From CBDDEC01 sp965198045 (GTDB lineage Bacteria; Chloroflexota; Dehalococcoidia; UBA2979), in assembly GCA_965198045.1 (NCBI GenBank), contig CBDAOL010000010.1, positions 1 to 64,000 on the forward strand: a DNA stretch of 64,000 nt, given 5' to 3'. How positions within the stretch are numbered: the stretch's first letter is position 1; the number at the start of each line of letters is the position of its first letter. Shown in pieces: positions 51,377-60,471 of the stretch. Both the position numbers and the translations under genes were made by a program. Under the pieces are notes generated by a model. That model had not been told where the DNA came from. It ran no database searches and saw only the letters and a program-made list of their open reading frames with translations.

Positions 51377-51852
51377 CAGCGTTCCACCTCGGGCAGCTCG
51401 CGGAGCGCGAGGATCTGTTCGCGGTGCTGCCCGTCGTGCACGGCGAGGTGGTTGAGCACGCGGCCGATCGTGCGCTGCTCGTCGGCGGGCGTCGTGAACT
51501 CGGTGGCGAGGTCGGCGTCCTCGAGGCCGCGCAGGAACGTCAGCATGGGCCGCCGCGTCTGGTCAAGTGTTTTGAGCAGCAATGGGAGGGTGTTGGTCAT
51601 CGCGGGGCGTCGAGGCGCCGCGTAAGCGTCAATCGGCCGGCCGCCGTGGGCCTGCGACGCCATGCGGTGAATCCAGTCCTCGACGCCGCCGATGTGCCAG
51701 AGCACGTCGCGGATGGGCCAGCGTTCGTCGTCGCCTGTGACCGGGCCGGGTGGCCGGCGCACGAGCTGGTCCTGCGTCACACCCTCGAGGGCAGCGAGCA
51801 GCTCCTCGCGTGCCGTATCGAGGCGGTCGCGCAGGTCCTCAACGTCGCTCAT
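51376..51852 (-). CDS. DinB-family protein
   Basis: 158 residues. DinB four-helix fold with RWPIRDVLWHIGGVEDWIHR and the later metal His residues in RVLNHLAVHDGQHREQILAL. Family members bind a metal, and some act in thiol or bacillithiol-type transferase reactions. Start ATG 51852. The tail ILALRELPEVER is shared with the downstream hydrolase. Confidence 0.85.
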   Translation of the reverse strand: MSDVEDLRDRLDTAREELLAALEGVTQDQLVRRPPGPVTGDDERWPIRDVLWHIGGVEDWIHRMASQAHGGRPIDAYAAPRRPAMTNTLPLLLKTLDQTRRPMLTFLRGLEDADLATEFTTPADEQRTIGRVLNHLAVHDGQHREQILALRELPEVER

Positions 51853-51906
51853 GGCTCGCTCCGCGCAGGAGCGTACGTGACGGCGAGCGGTGCCGGGGTG
51901 GACGTC

Positions 51907-53199
51907 CTAGCCGTGGAGCTGCACGCCCTCGCCGTTGGCGACGCGCTCGCAGGCGCGTGCGAGGCGCACGGCGCCTTCGCGCAGGTCGTCCTCCTGCGCC
52001 CACGTGAACGCGAGCCGCAGGTGGCGGCCGGTGTCGACGCGGTCGGGGAAGAAGGCGTAACCGGCCGGGAAGACGACGCCCTCCTCTATGGCCGTCGCCT
52101 GCACCTCGACGGGGTCGAGGCCCTCGGCGAGCTCGATCCAGAGGAAATAGCCGCCCTCGGGGCGCTTGAAGGTGAGATAGGGCTCGGCGTGTTCGACGAG
52201 GGCGTCGCAGAGCGCGTCCAGCTTGCGGGAGTAGAGCGCGCGCATCTCCTCGATGTGCTCGTCGAGGCGATCGCCCTCGCTGTATTCGAGCAGCATGCGG
52301 TGCAGCAGCGGCGAGTTCCCCATCTCGAAGCGCATGCGGGTCACGCGGTCGAGGATCTCCGGCTCGCCGTGGACCCAGCCGACGCGCAGTCCGGTGGCGA
52401 TGATCTTCGAGAAGGTGCCGATCGTGATGACGCCCTGGCCATCACTGAGTGTCGATAGCGCCGCCGGTCGCTCCTCGCCGTAGAAGAACTCGCCGTAGGC
52501 GTCGTCATCGAGGATCAGCGCGCCGTGCCTCGACGCGATGCGGACAAGCTCCTCGCGGCGCGGGAGCGACATGGAGATGCCGGTCGGGTTATGGAAATTG
52601 GCGATCGTATAGATCATCTTGACGCGCTGACCGCGGCCCTCGACCTCGTCGATCCGCTCCTGGAGGTGGTCAGTGTTGATGCCCTGCTCGTCCATGTCCA
52701 CCGAGAGGATCTCGGCCTGGTAGCCGCGGAACGTGCGGAGCGTGCCCGAGAACGTGGGCGCCTCGGAGATCACGATGTCGCCGGGCGAGAGGAAGGTCGC
52801 GGCGACGTGGTCGATCGCGCCTGCGCCGCCGTTGGTCATCAGGAAGTGGTCCGCGGTCACCGGCAGGCCACGGTCGCGCGTGTAGCGCTCGGCCAGGAGG
52901 GCGCGCAAGCCCTCGTACCCGGGGCTGCCGCCATAGCGCAGCGGCGCGTCGTCCCCGGTCTCGAGCGCGCGGCCCATGGCCTCGAGCAGCTCTTGCCGGG
53001 GCAGCGTCAGCGGGTCGGGGATGCCGCCACCGAGGGTGATCGGGTCGACGGGGGACTCGACGCGCGCCGCCATCCCCCAGTCCGTCGCCGAGCCCGCGGT
53101 CAGGTGCTTGACTGCGTCGCTGGTCAGCGCGTCCAGGTCGTGCTCGGCCCAGTTGCGATTGACCTCGTCGATGACGGTGCCGGTGATGTCGACGGTCAC
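51907..53199 (-). CDS. PLP-dependent aminotransferase class I/II
   Basis: 430 residues. SPGYEGLRALLAERYTRDRG, FHNPTGISMSLPRREELVRI, ILDDDAYGEFFYGEERPAAL and the PLP-binding Lys in ITIGTFSKIIATGLRVGWVH show a fold-type I enzyme of the LysN/ARO8-like subgroup. It transfers amino groups between 2-oxoacids; substrate not decidable from sequence. A paralogue lies at 54009-55247. Complete. Confidence 0.9.
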   Translation of the reverse strand: MTVDITGTVIDEVNRNWAEHDLDALTSDAVKHLTAGSATDWGMAARVESPVDPITLGGGIPDPLTLPRQELLEAMGRALETGDDAPLRYGGSPGYEGLRALLAERYTRDRGLPVTADHFLMTNGGAGAIDHVAATFLSPGDIVISEAPTFSGTLRTFRGYQAEILSVDMDEQGINTDHLQERIDEVEGRGQRVKMIYTIANFHNPTGISMSLPRREELVRIASRHGALILDDDAYGEFFYGEERPAALSTLSDGQGVITIGTFSKIIATGLRVGWVHGEPEILDRVTRMRFEMGNSPLLHRMLLEYSEGDRLDEHIEEMRALYSRKLDALCDALVEHAEPYLTFKRPEGGYFLWIELAEGLDPVEVQATAIEEGVVFPAGYAFFPDRVDTGRHLRLAFTWAQEDDLREGAVRLARACERVANGEGVQLHG

Positions 53200-53315
53200 G
53201 GGGAGTGTCCCTTGTCGCTTCGACCTCAGCGCCTTCTGCCAGTTGCAGACAGGTCGCTCGATAGTTGATCCATGCTATGGCGGCCCGATCCTGCCAGCAA
53301 GACGGTTGCGCGCTG

Positions 53316-53958
53316 TTAGCGCCAGGCGCGGAGGACTCGCCGCTCCTCAAGATCGTCGAGGGAAGCGGGCAGCTCGGCGCCTCCCGTCGAGACCTGCATC
53401 GTGGCGAGGGGCCGCCCGTTCACGTCGCCGAACGCGACCGAGCCGTCGGAGCACCAGTAGTTCGACAGCAGGTCGACCGAAGCCCGAGTTCCGGTGGCGG
53501 TCAGGCAGTCGACCCCACCCTCCAGCTCCAGCAGCCAGAGCACTCGATCGCCAGACCCCGGCTCATACCCATAGACGACGTCGGGGGAACCTTCGGAGCG
53601 AAGACACGCCCCGCATCACCCCTCGCTGGGTTGGGATTGCAGCGCACGGCCCACCGTCGAGGGCGAAGCACGGGTCGTAGACGACATTGCCTCCTACCTC
53701 GTGGCAGCGGTAAGCGTCCGCACGCGCGCTGGCCGCGATCGAGTGCGTCCAGCAGTCTGCCGGCGGAACCTCGGACGTGTCGGAAGGCGCTGCGACGTAG
53801 TCGATCGCCTCGGTCGGGCGATCCTCGAAGCTCGCGCCGCCGGTGACGAGCGCGTAGACCGCGCCGACGGCGACGAGGAACATCACCACGCCCAGCAGCG
53901 CCCAGAGGGCCCGCCAAGTCTGCGCGATGGTTCGAACCGACCAGCGAACGAGGAACAT
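53316..53958 (-). pseudogene. Membrane-anchored protein gene with two frameshifts
   Basis: From ATG 53958: an N-terminal helix (WALLGVVMFLVAVGAVYALV) and exterior part SFEDRPTEAIDYVAAPSDTS with Cys residues. The frame shifts after DPCFALDGG to RCNPNPARGDAGRVFAPK, then again to YGYEPGSGDRVLWLLELEGG and VDLLSNYWCSDGSVAFGDVN to TGA 53316. All parts look like one ~210-residue protein of unknown family. Two indels in otherwise clean sequence suggest either decay or assembly error. Confidence 0.55.
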
Positions 53959-54008
53959 GGACCGAGGACCCGTCTAGCGGGCGCCTCGCCCGCGCGTCCA
54001 GCGTAGGG

Positions 54009-55247
54009 CTACGCCAACCCCGCGATCGCCACGCCGAGGCGGGCGATCGCTTCGCGGAGGTCGGCTGGCGGGAGCGCGGGGAAGGCGAGGCGGATCTCGT
54101 GGTCGCCGCCGCTGGTGGCGTAGTAGGTAGGGCCGGGCGTGACGGCGACGCCTCGCTCGGCGGCGGCCGAGGTGACCTGCCACGCGTCGAGGCCGTCGCG
54201 CAGCCGCAGCCAGTGGAAGAAGCCACCCGAGGGCGGGCGGAAGTCTGCGTTGCCCTCGAGGTGCTCTCGGAGTGCCTCCGCGCTGGCGTCGCGGCGTTCG
54301 CGGTAGATCGCCTGCAGTGTCTCGACATGCGGCTGGTAGTGGCCGTGCTCGATGTATTGCAGGACGAGGCGGTGCAGGAACGGCGACGCGCCGTTGTCGA
54401 AGCGGGCGAAGAGCAGCGCTCGTGTGATCGAGGGCTCGGCGAGTGTCCAGCCGACACGCAGGCCGGTCGCGATCGTCTTCGAGAAGGTGCCGAGCTGGAT
54501 CACGCGGCGGCCCTCGGCCAGCGCAAAGAGCGAGGGCGGCGGCGGGCCCTCGAAGTCGAGCCCGGCGTAGGCCTCGTCCTCGACGATCAGTGCTCCGTGT
54601 GCGGCGGCCAGATCGACGAGCGCACGGCGGCGTTCGAGGGGAATCGTCGCGCCGGTTGGGTTGTCGTAGGTCGGGATGAGGTAGAGCAGCTTGACCGGTC
54701 GCCCCGCGGCTCGCTGAGCCTCGAAGACGCGGACGGCAGCAGCCGGGTCGAGCCCATCGAGGTCCTGTGGCACCTCGACGAGCTCCGCGCCGCGGGCACG
54801 GAAGGCGCGAATCGCGCCGGGGTAGGAGGGCGCGCCGATGGCGACCACGTCGCCGGGCGCGAGGAACGCGGCGGCGACGTTGTCGATGCCGTGGGCACTG
54901 CCCGACGTGAGCGTGACGTGCTCCGGCGCGACGCCGAGGTCGCTGCGGGCCGCCTCGCGCATGGCGATCCACTCGCGAAGCGGCGCAAAGCCCTGCTGTC
55001 CGCCGTAGGTCAGGGCCTCGGCGGGCGCCTCGGCGAGGGCGGCGGTGGCCGCCTCCGCCAGTTCGCGCGCCGGCAGGCTCTCGCGGTCGGGCACGCCAGC
55101 GTTGAGGTCGAAGGGCAGCGGCGAGAGCGACGTGTTCGGGCGGAGCCCGCCGAGGAGCGGCGAGACCAGTGCCTCGACCGCCGGGTCCTCGAAGGGTCCG
55201 GCGGGGTGCGCGGCGTGCGGCGGGTGGGGAGCCCCGTCGTTCGTCAT
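54009..55247 (-). CDS. PLP-dependent aminotransferase class I/II (second copy)
   Basis: 412 residues from ATG 55247 (upstream codons not conserved). LTYGGQQGFAPLREWIAMRE, LTSGSAHGIDNVAAAFLAPG, TYDNPTGATIPLERRRALVD, IVEDEAYAGLDFEGPPPPSL and PLP Lys in VIQLGTFSKTIATGLRVGWT. Same subgroup as the enzyme at 51907-53199. The two are separated only by the frameshifted membrane protein, so they may be an old tandem duplication. Substrate unknown. Confidence 0.9.
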   Translation of the reverse strand: MTNDGAPHPPHAAHPAGPFEDPAVEALVSPLLGGLRPNTSLSPLPFDLNAGVPDRESLPARELAEAATAALAEAPAEALTYGGQQGFAPLREWIAMREAARSDLGVAPEHVTLTSGSAHGIDNVAAAFLAPGDVVAIGAPSYPGAIRAFRARGAELVEVPQDLDGLDPAAAVRVFEAQRAAGRPVKLLYLIPTYDNPTGATIPLERRRALVDLAAAHGALIVEDEAYAGLDFEGPPPPSLFALAEGRRVIQLGTFSKTIATGLRVGWTLAEPSITRALLFARFDNGASPFLHRLVLQYIEHGHYQPHVETLQAIYRERRDASAEALREHLEGNADFRPPSGGFFHWLRLRDGLDAWQVTSAAAERGVAVTPGPTYYATSGGDHEIRLAFPALPPADLREAIARLGVAIAGLA

Positions 55248-55391
55248 CGTCAGCCAGCGTAGGCAGCCACACGAGGGCAAACAACCGCCGCGCACTGGCC
55301 GAGCGACGCGCGCCTCGCTACGCTGCGCCGTGGCGCGCTCCGGGCAGCCGGCCCGGCTCTGGGCACGCGCGCAGCGAGTGGAGGAACAGCC

Positions 55392-56666
55392 ATGGCCTCA
55401 GGACCCCTCGACGGCATCCGCATCCTCGAGTTCACGCAGATCATCGCCGGGCCGTTCGGGTGTTAGAACCTGGCGGACATGGGCGCTGAGGTGATCAAGG
55501 TGGAGCCGCCGGACGGCGAGCCCTGGCGGCAGTTCGCGCAGTTCATCCCCGGCGAGTCGAAGTGGTTCCAGTCGCTGAACCGCGGCAAGCGGTCGCTGGT
55601 GCTGGCGCTACAGGAGCCCGAGGCGCAGGCGATCGTCCACAAGCTGATCCCGGATGTCGACGTGGTGGTGATCAACTACCGGCCGGATGTCGCGGCACGC
55701 CTCGGCATCGACTACGAAACGCTGCGCGCGCTCCGCGAGGACCTGGTCTACGTTGACAACACGGCGTTCGGTCGGGAGGGCCCGTGGGCGGAGCGGCCGG
55801 GCTACGACATCATCGCGCAGGCGGTCTCCGGCCTGATGATGACGGACGGCAAGTACAACGCGGAGACGGGGACACCGGACCCGATCAGCATCGCGCTGGC
55901 CGACTACGGCACGGGGATCGCGATCGCGTGGGGCGTTTGCGCCGCACTGTTCCACCGCGAGCGCACCGGTGAGGGCCAGGTCGTCGAGTCGACGTTGCTG
56001 AACACCGCGCTCGCCTTCCAGGGCGCCCAGGTGATGGAACTCCCGGCCGCGGACGAGATGACGGTGCAGAAGATGGAGGCGGTCCACGCGCTGCAGGCGG
56101 CGGGCGCGACCTACCCGGAGCTGGTCGCGGCGCACAACCCGTTCGCTTCGTTCGCTGTGGCGAACATCTACTACCGCGCCTTCCAGACGAAGGATGGAGC
56201 GGTGGTCATCGGCGCGCTGTCGCCGACCCTGTTCGAGAAGGTCCGAAACGCCCTCGGCACCGACTTCATGGGCATGGCTGACCCGGAGGCGAACCCCCTC
56301 GAACCGTCATGGCTCGAGAACGCCCGCGAGGCGGTCGCCGGGATCGAGGCGTCGGTCAAGGAGCGGACGACCGAGGAGTGGCTGGCCACGTTCACGGAGC
56401 ACGGCGTGCCGGCGGGGCCGATCAACTTCCCCGAAGACCTCGCCCACGAGCCGCAGGTCGAGGCAAACGGGATGGTCGTCGACCTCGACCACGACCTGAG
56501 CGGGCCGCAGCGGCAGGTCGGGCCGCTCCTGAGGATGAGCGAGACGCCGCTGGAGGCGCAGGGATCGTCGCCGCCGCTCGGTCGCGACACCGACGCGATC
56601 GTCGGCTCCGCTGGCTACTCCGCCGACGAGATCGCCGCCCTCCGCGAGCGGAACGTGATCGCCTAG
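55392..56666 (+). pseudogene. CaiB/BaiF-type CoA transferase with one in-frame TAG
   Basis: 425 codons from ATG 55392 (GAGGA upstream) to TAG 56666. Codon 25 (55464-55466) is TAG, in ILEFTQIIAGPFGC-TAG-NL, where the paralogue at 57488 has GPLGCMLLADLGAEV. The rest is conserved: NRGKRSLVLALQEPEAQAIV, catalytic Asp in ERPGYDIIAQAVSGLMMTDG, VVESTLLNTALAFQGAQVME. It moves CoA between carboxylic acids. CAG (Gln) to TAG is a one-base change. Translation from ATG 55479 would lose the first CoA-binding strand, so the gene is inactive unless TAG is read through or an assembly error. Confidence 0.8.
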
Positions 56667-56690
56667 CGGCGAGCGCCGAGGCGGCACGCC

Positions 56691-57353
56691 ATGTTCCTCG
56701 TCGTCGCGCCGACCTCGCGTGAGTTCGCGGCGCTGGTTGTGGCCATCGAGGATCTCGCGCCGTTCGCCCTCGGTCGCCTGGAGGCGGCGGCGACGCCGGC
56801 TCGTGACCTCGTGGTGGCGCCGGGCGGGCTCGGCAAGGCGCAGTTCGCCGTGCATACACAGCACGCGTTCGAAGCGCTCGAGGCGACGCCGAGCCTGGTC
56901 ATCTGCGCGGGGACCTCGGGCGCACTGGACCGCAGCCTGGCCGTCGGCGACGTGGTCGCCGGGACGCACACGGTCGAGCACGACTTCAAGGCGGGCGTTC
57001 CCCCGCCCGAGTTCGCGGGACACGCTGCGACGCTCGACTGGCTGCGGAGCGACGAGGAGCTGCGCGGCCATGACTTCGCGCTGCACTTCGGCCGCATCGC
57101 CTCGGGCGACGAGGGGATCGAGAATGCGGAGCGCGCGGATGAGCTGCGCGAGCTCACGGAGGCGCTGGTCGTGGCCTGGGAGGGGGCAGGCGGCGCACGG
57201 GCGGCCGCGTTCGCCGAGGCGCCCTACCTGGAGCTGCGGGCGGTCTCCGACCACGCCGGCCCCGGCGCGATCGATGACTTTCGCGCCAACACGCCGCGGG
57301 CGATGGGCAACGTCGCGATCGTCCTCGAACGGCTGCGCACACGGTTCGGGTAG
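56691..57353 (+). CDS. Nucleosidase/phosphorylase-superfamily protein (MTA/SAH nucleosidase-like)
   Basis: 220 residues. LVVAPTSREFAALVVAIEDL, VVAPGGLGKAQFAVHTQHAF, LVICAGTSGALDRSLAVGDV and YLELRAVSDHAGPGAIDDFR fit the PNP/UDP phosphorylase superfamily closest to MTA/SAH nucleosidases, where Glu and Asp near VSD activate the base. It may split an adenosine-containing by-product. It lies between two CaiB genes, 24 bp after the first. Confidence 0.7.
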   Translation: MFLVVAPTSREFAALVVAIEDLAPFALGRLEAAATPARDLVVAPGGLGKAQFAVHTQHAFEALEATPSLVICAGTSGALDRSLAVGDVVAGTHTVEHDFKAGVPPPEFAGHAATLDWLRSDEELRGHDFALHFGRIASGDEGIENAERADELRELTEALVVAWEGAGGARAAAFAEAPYLELRAVSDHAGPGAIDDFRANTPRAMGNVAIVLERLRTRFG

Positions 57354-57487
57354 CGCACCGGCCGCCGCTGCCGCTTGCGTGTAGCGCCGCGTGGCAGGCA
57401 CCCTCAGGGGCCGGCGCACCCTGACGCGCGCAGCAAGGTTGGCTGCTCTCGCCTCGATCGCGGCGGAAGGCAACGGAGGAGCGCGCG

Positions 57488-58756
57488 ATGACCGGTCCAC
57501 TCGACGGGATTCGAGTCCTCGAGTTCACGCAGATCATTGCCGGTCCGCTCGGTTGCATGCTGCTGGCCGACCTGGGCGCCGAGGTGATCAAGGTGGAGCC
57601 GCCGCAGGGTGAGCCGTGGCGGCTGCAGGGCCAGTTCATCCCCTTCGAGTCGAAGACGTTCCAGTCGCTGAACCGCGGCAAGCGGTCGCTCTCCCTCGAT
57701 GTCTCGCGCCCGGAGGCGCAGGCCGCGATCCATCGACTCGTCGAGGACATGGACGTCGTGGTGATCAACTACCGGCCGGACGTCGCTGCCCGGCTGAGCA
57801 TCGACTACGACACGCTGCGTGCGATCAAGCCGAACCTGATCTACCTCGACAACACTGCCTTCGGGCGGGAGGGGCCATGGGCCGACCGGCCCGGCTACGA
57901 CATCGTCGTGCAGGCGGCCTCCGGACTGACGGCGGCGGTCGGCAAGACCGACGACAAGGGCACGCCCATCGTCGGACCGGCGGTCGCGGATGCCACTACG
58001 GGCTACGCCGTCGCATGGGGTGTGACCGCGGCCCTCTTCCACCGCGAGCGCACGGGCGAGGGCCAGATGGTCGAGACCTCGCTGCTGGCGAACGCGCTGA
58101 TGCTGCAGCACACGAGCTTCATGGAGCTTCCGGCCGCAGATGCCGTGCAGCGCGGAGCGTTCGCGCAGGCCCTCGAGGAGGCGCGTGCGCAGGGCACGCC
58201 CTACGCCGAGTTCCTCCAGCAGCGCACGGCCATGCTGCGAGCGTCGATGGGTGCCTCGATCTACTACCGCAACTTCCTCACGAAGGACGGCGCGATCGCC
58301 ATCGGCGCGCTGAGCGCGGGCGTTCGCGACCGCGTGCGCGCGGTCCTCGGCGTCGAGCACAACCGCGACGAATCGGACTACGACCCACTCGACCCGGCCC
58401 AGCGCGAACGCGACCAAACGCTCACCGAGCAGGTCGAGGCGATGATCCGGGCCGAGTCGACCGAGTACTGGGTGGCGACCTTCGAGGCGGGAAAGGTGCC
58501 GGTCAGCCCGGTCAACTTCGTGCAGGAGCTGATCGATGACCCCCAGGTGGCAGCCAACGACTATGTCGTCTCGCTCGACCACGATCTGACGGGGCCGCAA
58601 CGCATGGCTGCCCCGCCGCTGAAGATGAGCGCCAGCCAGCCAACGCCAACTGCGGCCTCGCCACCCCTCGGCCGGGACACTGACACAATTCTCTCCGGGA
58701 TCGGATACTCCGACGACGACATCACGGCGCTGCGGGACGGTGGAGTGATCCGCTGA
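57488..58756 (+). CDS. CaiB/BaiF-type CoA transferase
   Basis: 422 residues. Opening GIRVLEFTQIIAGPLGCMLL then ADLGAEVIKVEPPQGEPWRL, NRGKRSLSLDVSRPEAQAAI, active-site Asp in DRPGYDIVVQAASGLTAAVG and QMVETSLLANALMLQHTSFM. Class III CoA transferase; acyl substrate unknown. Followed after 28 bp by an enoyl-CoA hydratase-like gene, suggesting an acyl-CoA pathway. Complete, and paralogous to 55392-56666. Confidence 0.92.
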   Translation: MTGPLDGIRVLEFTQIIAGPLGCMLLADLGAEVIKVEPPQGEPWRLQGQFIPFESKTFQSLNRGKRSLSLDVSRPEAQAAIHRLVEDMDVVVINYRPDVAARLSIDYDTLRAIKPNLIYLDNTAFGREGPWADRPGYDIVVQAASGLTAAVGKTDDKGTPIVGPAVADATTGYAVAWGVTAALFHRERTGEGQMVETSLLANALMLQHTSFMELPAADAVQRGAFAQALEEARAQGTPYAEFLQQRTAMLRASMGASIYYRNFLTKDGAIAIGALSAGVRDRVRAVLGVEHNRDESDYDPLDPAQRERDQTLTEQVEAMIRAESTEYWVATFEAGKVPVSPVNFVQELIDDPQVAANDYVVSLDHDLTGPQRMAAPPLKMSASQPTPTAASPPLGRDTDTILSGIGYSDDDITALRDGGVIR

Positions 58757-58784
58757 CCATTCGCGCCAGGACGGAGCGCTCAGC

Positions 58785-59546
58785 ATGGCGAACGACCTGG
58801 TCCAGACGAGCGTCGATGGCGCGGTGGCGCGCCTGCGCCTGAACCGGCCCGACAAGCGCAACGCGATGAACGCCGAGGTCTCGAACGGCGTGATCTCGGC
58901 GATGGCCGCGTTCGACGCGGACGACGCAGTGCGCGTCATCGTCGTCGAGGGCGCGGATGGCGCGTTCAGCGCTGGGGCCGACATGGCCGAGGCGATGGAG
59001 CACTACGACGCCGGCGAGCACCGCTTCAACCCCTCGGCGGAGGCCGCGGAGCGCGTGGGCGCTACGCCGAAGCCGACGATCGCCGCGATCGACGGTCCCG
59101 CCTACGGCGCAGGGGCGCTGCTCGCCTGCGCCTGCGACCTGCGCGTGCTCACCGACCGCTCGCGCTTCCGCTTTCCCGGCGCCGATTACGGCCTGGTGGT
59201 CGGCGCGGCCGGGTTGACCGCCCTCGTCGGCGCGCCGCTGGCGAAGGAGCTGATCTTCACCTCGCGCGTCGTGGACGCCGAGGAGGCCGCGCTCATCGGT
59301 CTGGCGAACCGCGTTGTCGCGCCGGAGGAGTTCGCGGCCGCCGTCGATGAGCTGGCGACAGCGATCGCCGACGCCTCGCCGCTGGCGGTGCGCTGGGCGA
59401 AACAGGCGATCAATGCCACTATCGGGGCCGGCGACGGGCACGGCGTCGAGGAGCAGGCGGACCGTCTGCTGCGCGGAGGGTCCGACCACATGGAACGGTT
59501 CTCGCGCGCGACGGAGCGCGTGACCGGGAGGGGGTCGAGTCGATGA
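58785..59546 (+). CDS. Enoyl-CoA hydratase/isomerase-family protein
   Basis: 253 residues. Crotonase fold with LRLNRPDKRNAMNAEVSNGV, oxyanion segment GADGAFSAGADMAEAMEHYD and DGPAYGAGALLACACDLRVL. In the second catalytic region the usual Pro-Glu is replaced (FRFPGADYGLVVGAAGLTAL), so the classic hydratase Glu is absent, and the reaction may differ (isomerase, hydrolase or other). Ends with the usual helical tail. It overlaps the next gene by 4 bp (ATGA). Confidence 0.85.
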   Translation: MANDLVQTSVDGAVARLRLNRPDKRNAMNAEVSNGVISAMAAFDADDAVRVIVVEGADGAFSAGADMAEAMEHYDAGEHRFNPSAEAAERVGATPKPTIAAIDGPAYGAGALLACACDLRVLTDRSRFRFPGADYGLVVGAAGLTALVGAPLAKELIFTSRVVDAEEAALIGLANRVVAPEEFAAAVDELATAIADASPLAVRWAKQAINATIGAGDGHGVEEQADRLLRGGSDHMERFSRATERVTGRGSSR

Positions 59547-60076
59547 CGCAATCCCAGACGGCAAATCCAGAGTACGAGCGTGTCCGTGGCTACCTCGTGG
59601 GGCAGGCCGAGCGGCGCAATTGGATCGAGCTGTGGCCGCGCGTGGTCGGACCGCGCACCGAGTTCCTCGACGAGATCGCTGGCGTCTCCGAGGAGCAGGC
59701 GGCGTTCAAGCCCTCGCCCGACGACTGGTCGATCAGCGAGTGCGTCCAGCACGCCTTCCAGGCCTCGAAGGGCACGCTCGAGCTGATCGAGGGCATGGCC
59801 GCCGGTGGACACCCCGACCGCGACCCGGACCCACCGCTCGATCCGAAGGAGGTCCGCTTCGATGACCTCCGGCAGGAGTTCATCGCGCACTCCTCGGAGT
59901 TTGCGGGCGTACTGGGACGGCTGCCGGCCGACCCGAACCTCGAGGTGACGTCGCCTCACATGTTCTTCGGCCCGCTCAACTCGCGGGCGTGGTTCCTCTT
60001 CCAGCGAGTCCACGACATCGACCACCACAACCAAATCAAGGCTGTGAAGGAGGCACCGGGCTACCCCGACGCGTAA
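59543..60076 (+). CDS. DinB-family protein (second)
   Basis: 177 residues from ATG 59543, overlapping the hydratase stop. DDWSISECVQHAFQASKGTL with the first His and SRAWFLFQRVHDIDHHNQIK with the later His residues fit the DinB metal site. Coupled to the CoA genes, so it may serve the same operon. Different subgroup from the protein at 51376. Confidence 0.82.
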   Translation: MTQSQTANPEYERVRGYLVGQAERRNWIELWPRVVGPRTEFLDEIAGVSEEQAAFKPSPDDWSISECVQHAFQASKGTLELIEGMAAGGHPDRDPDPPLDPKEVRFDDLRQEFIAHSSEFAGVLGRLPADPNLEVTSPHMFFGPLNSRAWFLFQRVHDIDHHNQIKAVKEAPGYPDA

Positions 60077-60111
60077 GACCGCGCGCCCGCTGCCGTCCGA
60101 GGAGGATGCGG

Positions 60112-60471
60112 ATGGCCACCTATGTGCTGTTGCTGACACTCACGCCGGAGGGCCGTGCGCAGGAACTCGCCGACCCGGAGCACATCCGGCGCGCCGAGGA
60201 GCGCTGCGCTACGCCCGGTGTCCAGATCCTCGGGCTCTACGGGGTCCTCGGTCAGTGGGACTTCGTCGGGATCATCGACGCACCCGATAACGCCGCCGCC
60301 GCGCGCTTCTCGCTGAAGCTGGGCGTCGAGGCGGGGGTGGCCGTGAACTCGATGCCGGCGATCCCCGTCGGTCGGCTGGAGCCACAGGACGAGCGTCAAC
60401 GCAGCGCGCGTCCGGCGGCGGCGACCTTCGGCAGCGACGCTCCACCCGCGAACCCGCCGCTCCCGACATGA
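60112..60471 (+). CDS. GYD-domain protein
   Basis: About 119 residues. TYVLLLTLTPEGRAQELADP followed by ILGLYGVLGQWDFVGIIDAP and VAVNSMPAIPVGRL is the GYD (DUF) domain, a small ferredoxin-like fold. ATG 60112 has GGAGG six bases upstream (60101-60105); ATG 60106 is too close to it. The tail after the domain is Pro/Ala rich. Overlaps the ABC ATPase start. Confidence 0.85.
   Translation: MATYVLLLTLTPEGRAQELADPEHIRRAEERCATPGVQILGLYGVLGQWDFVGIIDAPDNAAAARFSLKLGVEAGVAVNSMPAIPVGRLEPQDERQRSARPAAATFGSDAPPANPPLPT

Noticed and set aside
57404..58984. Long minus-strand ORF opposite the second CaiB gene
   Set aside because: No recognisable domain, and the plus-strand CaiB gene has clear conserved motifs.
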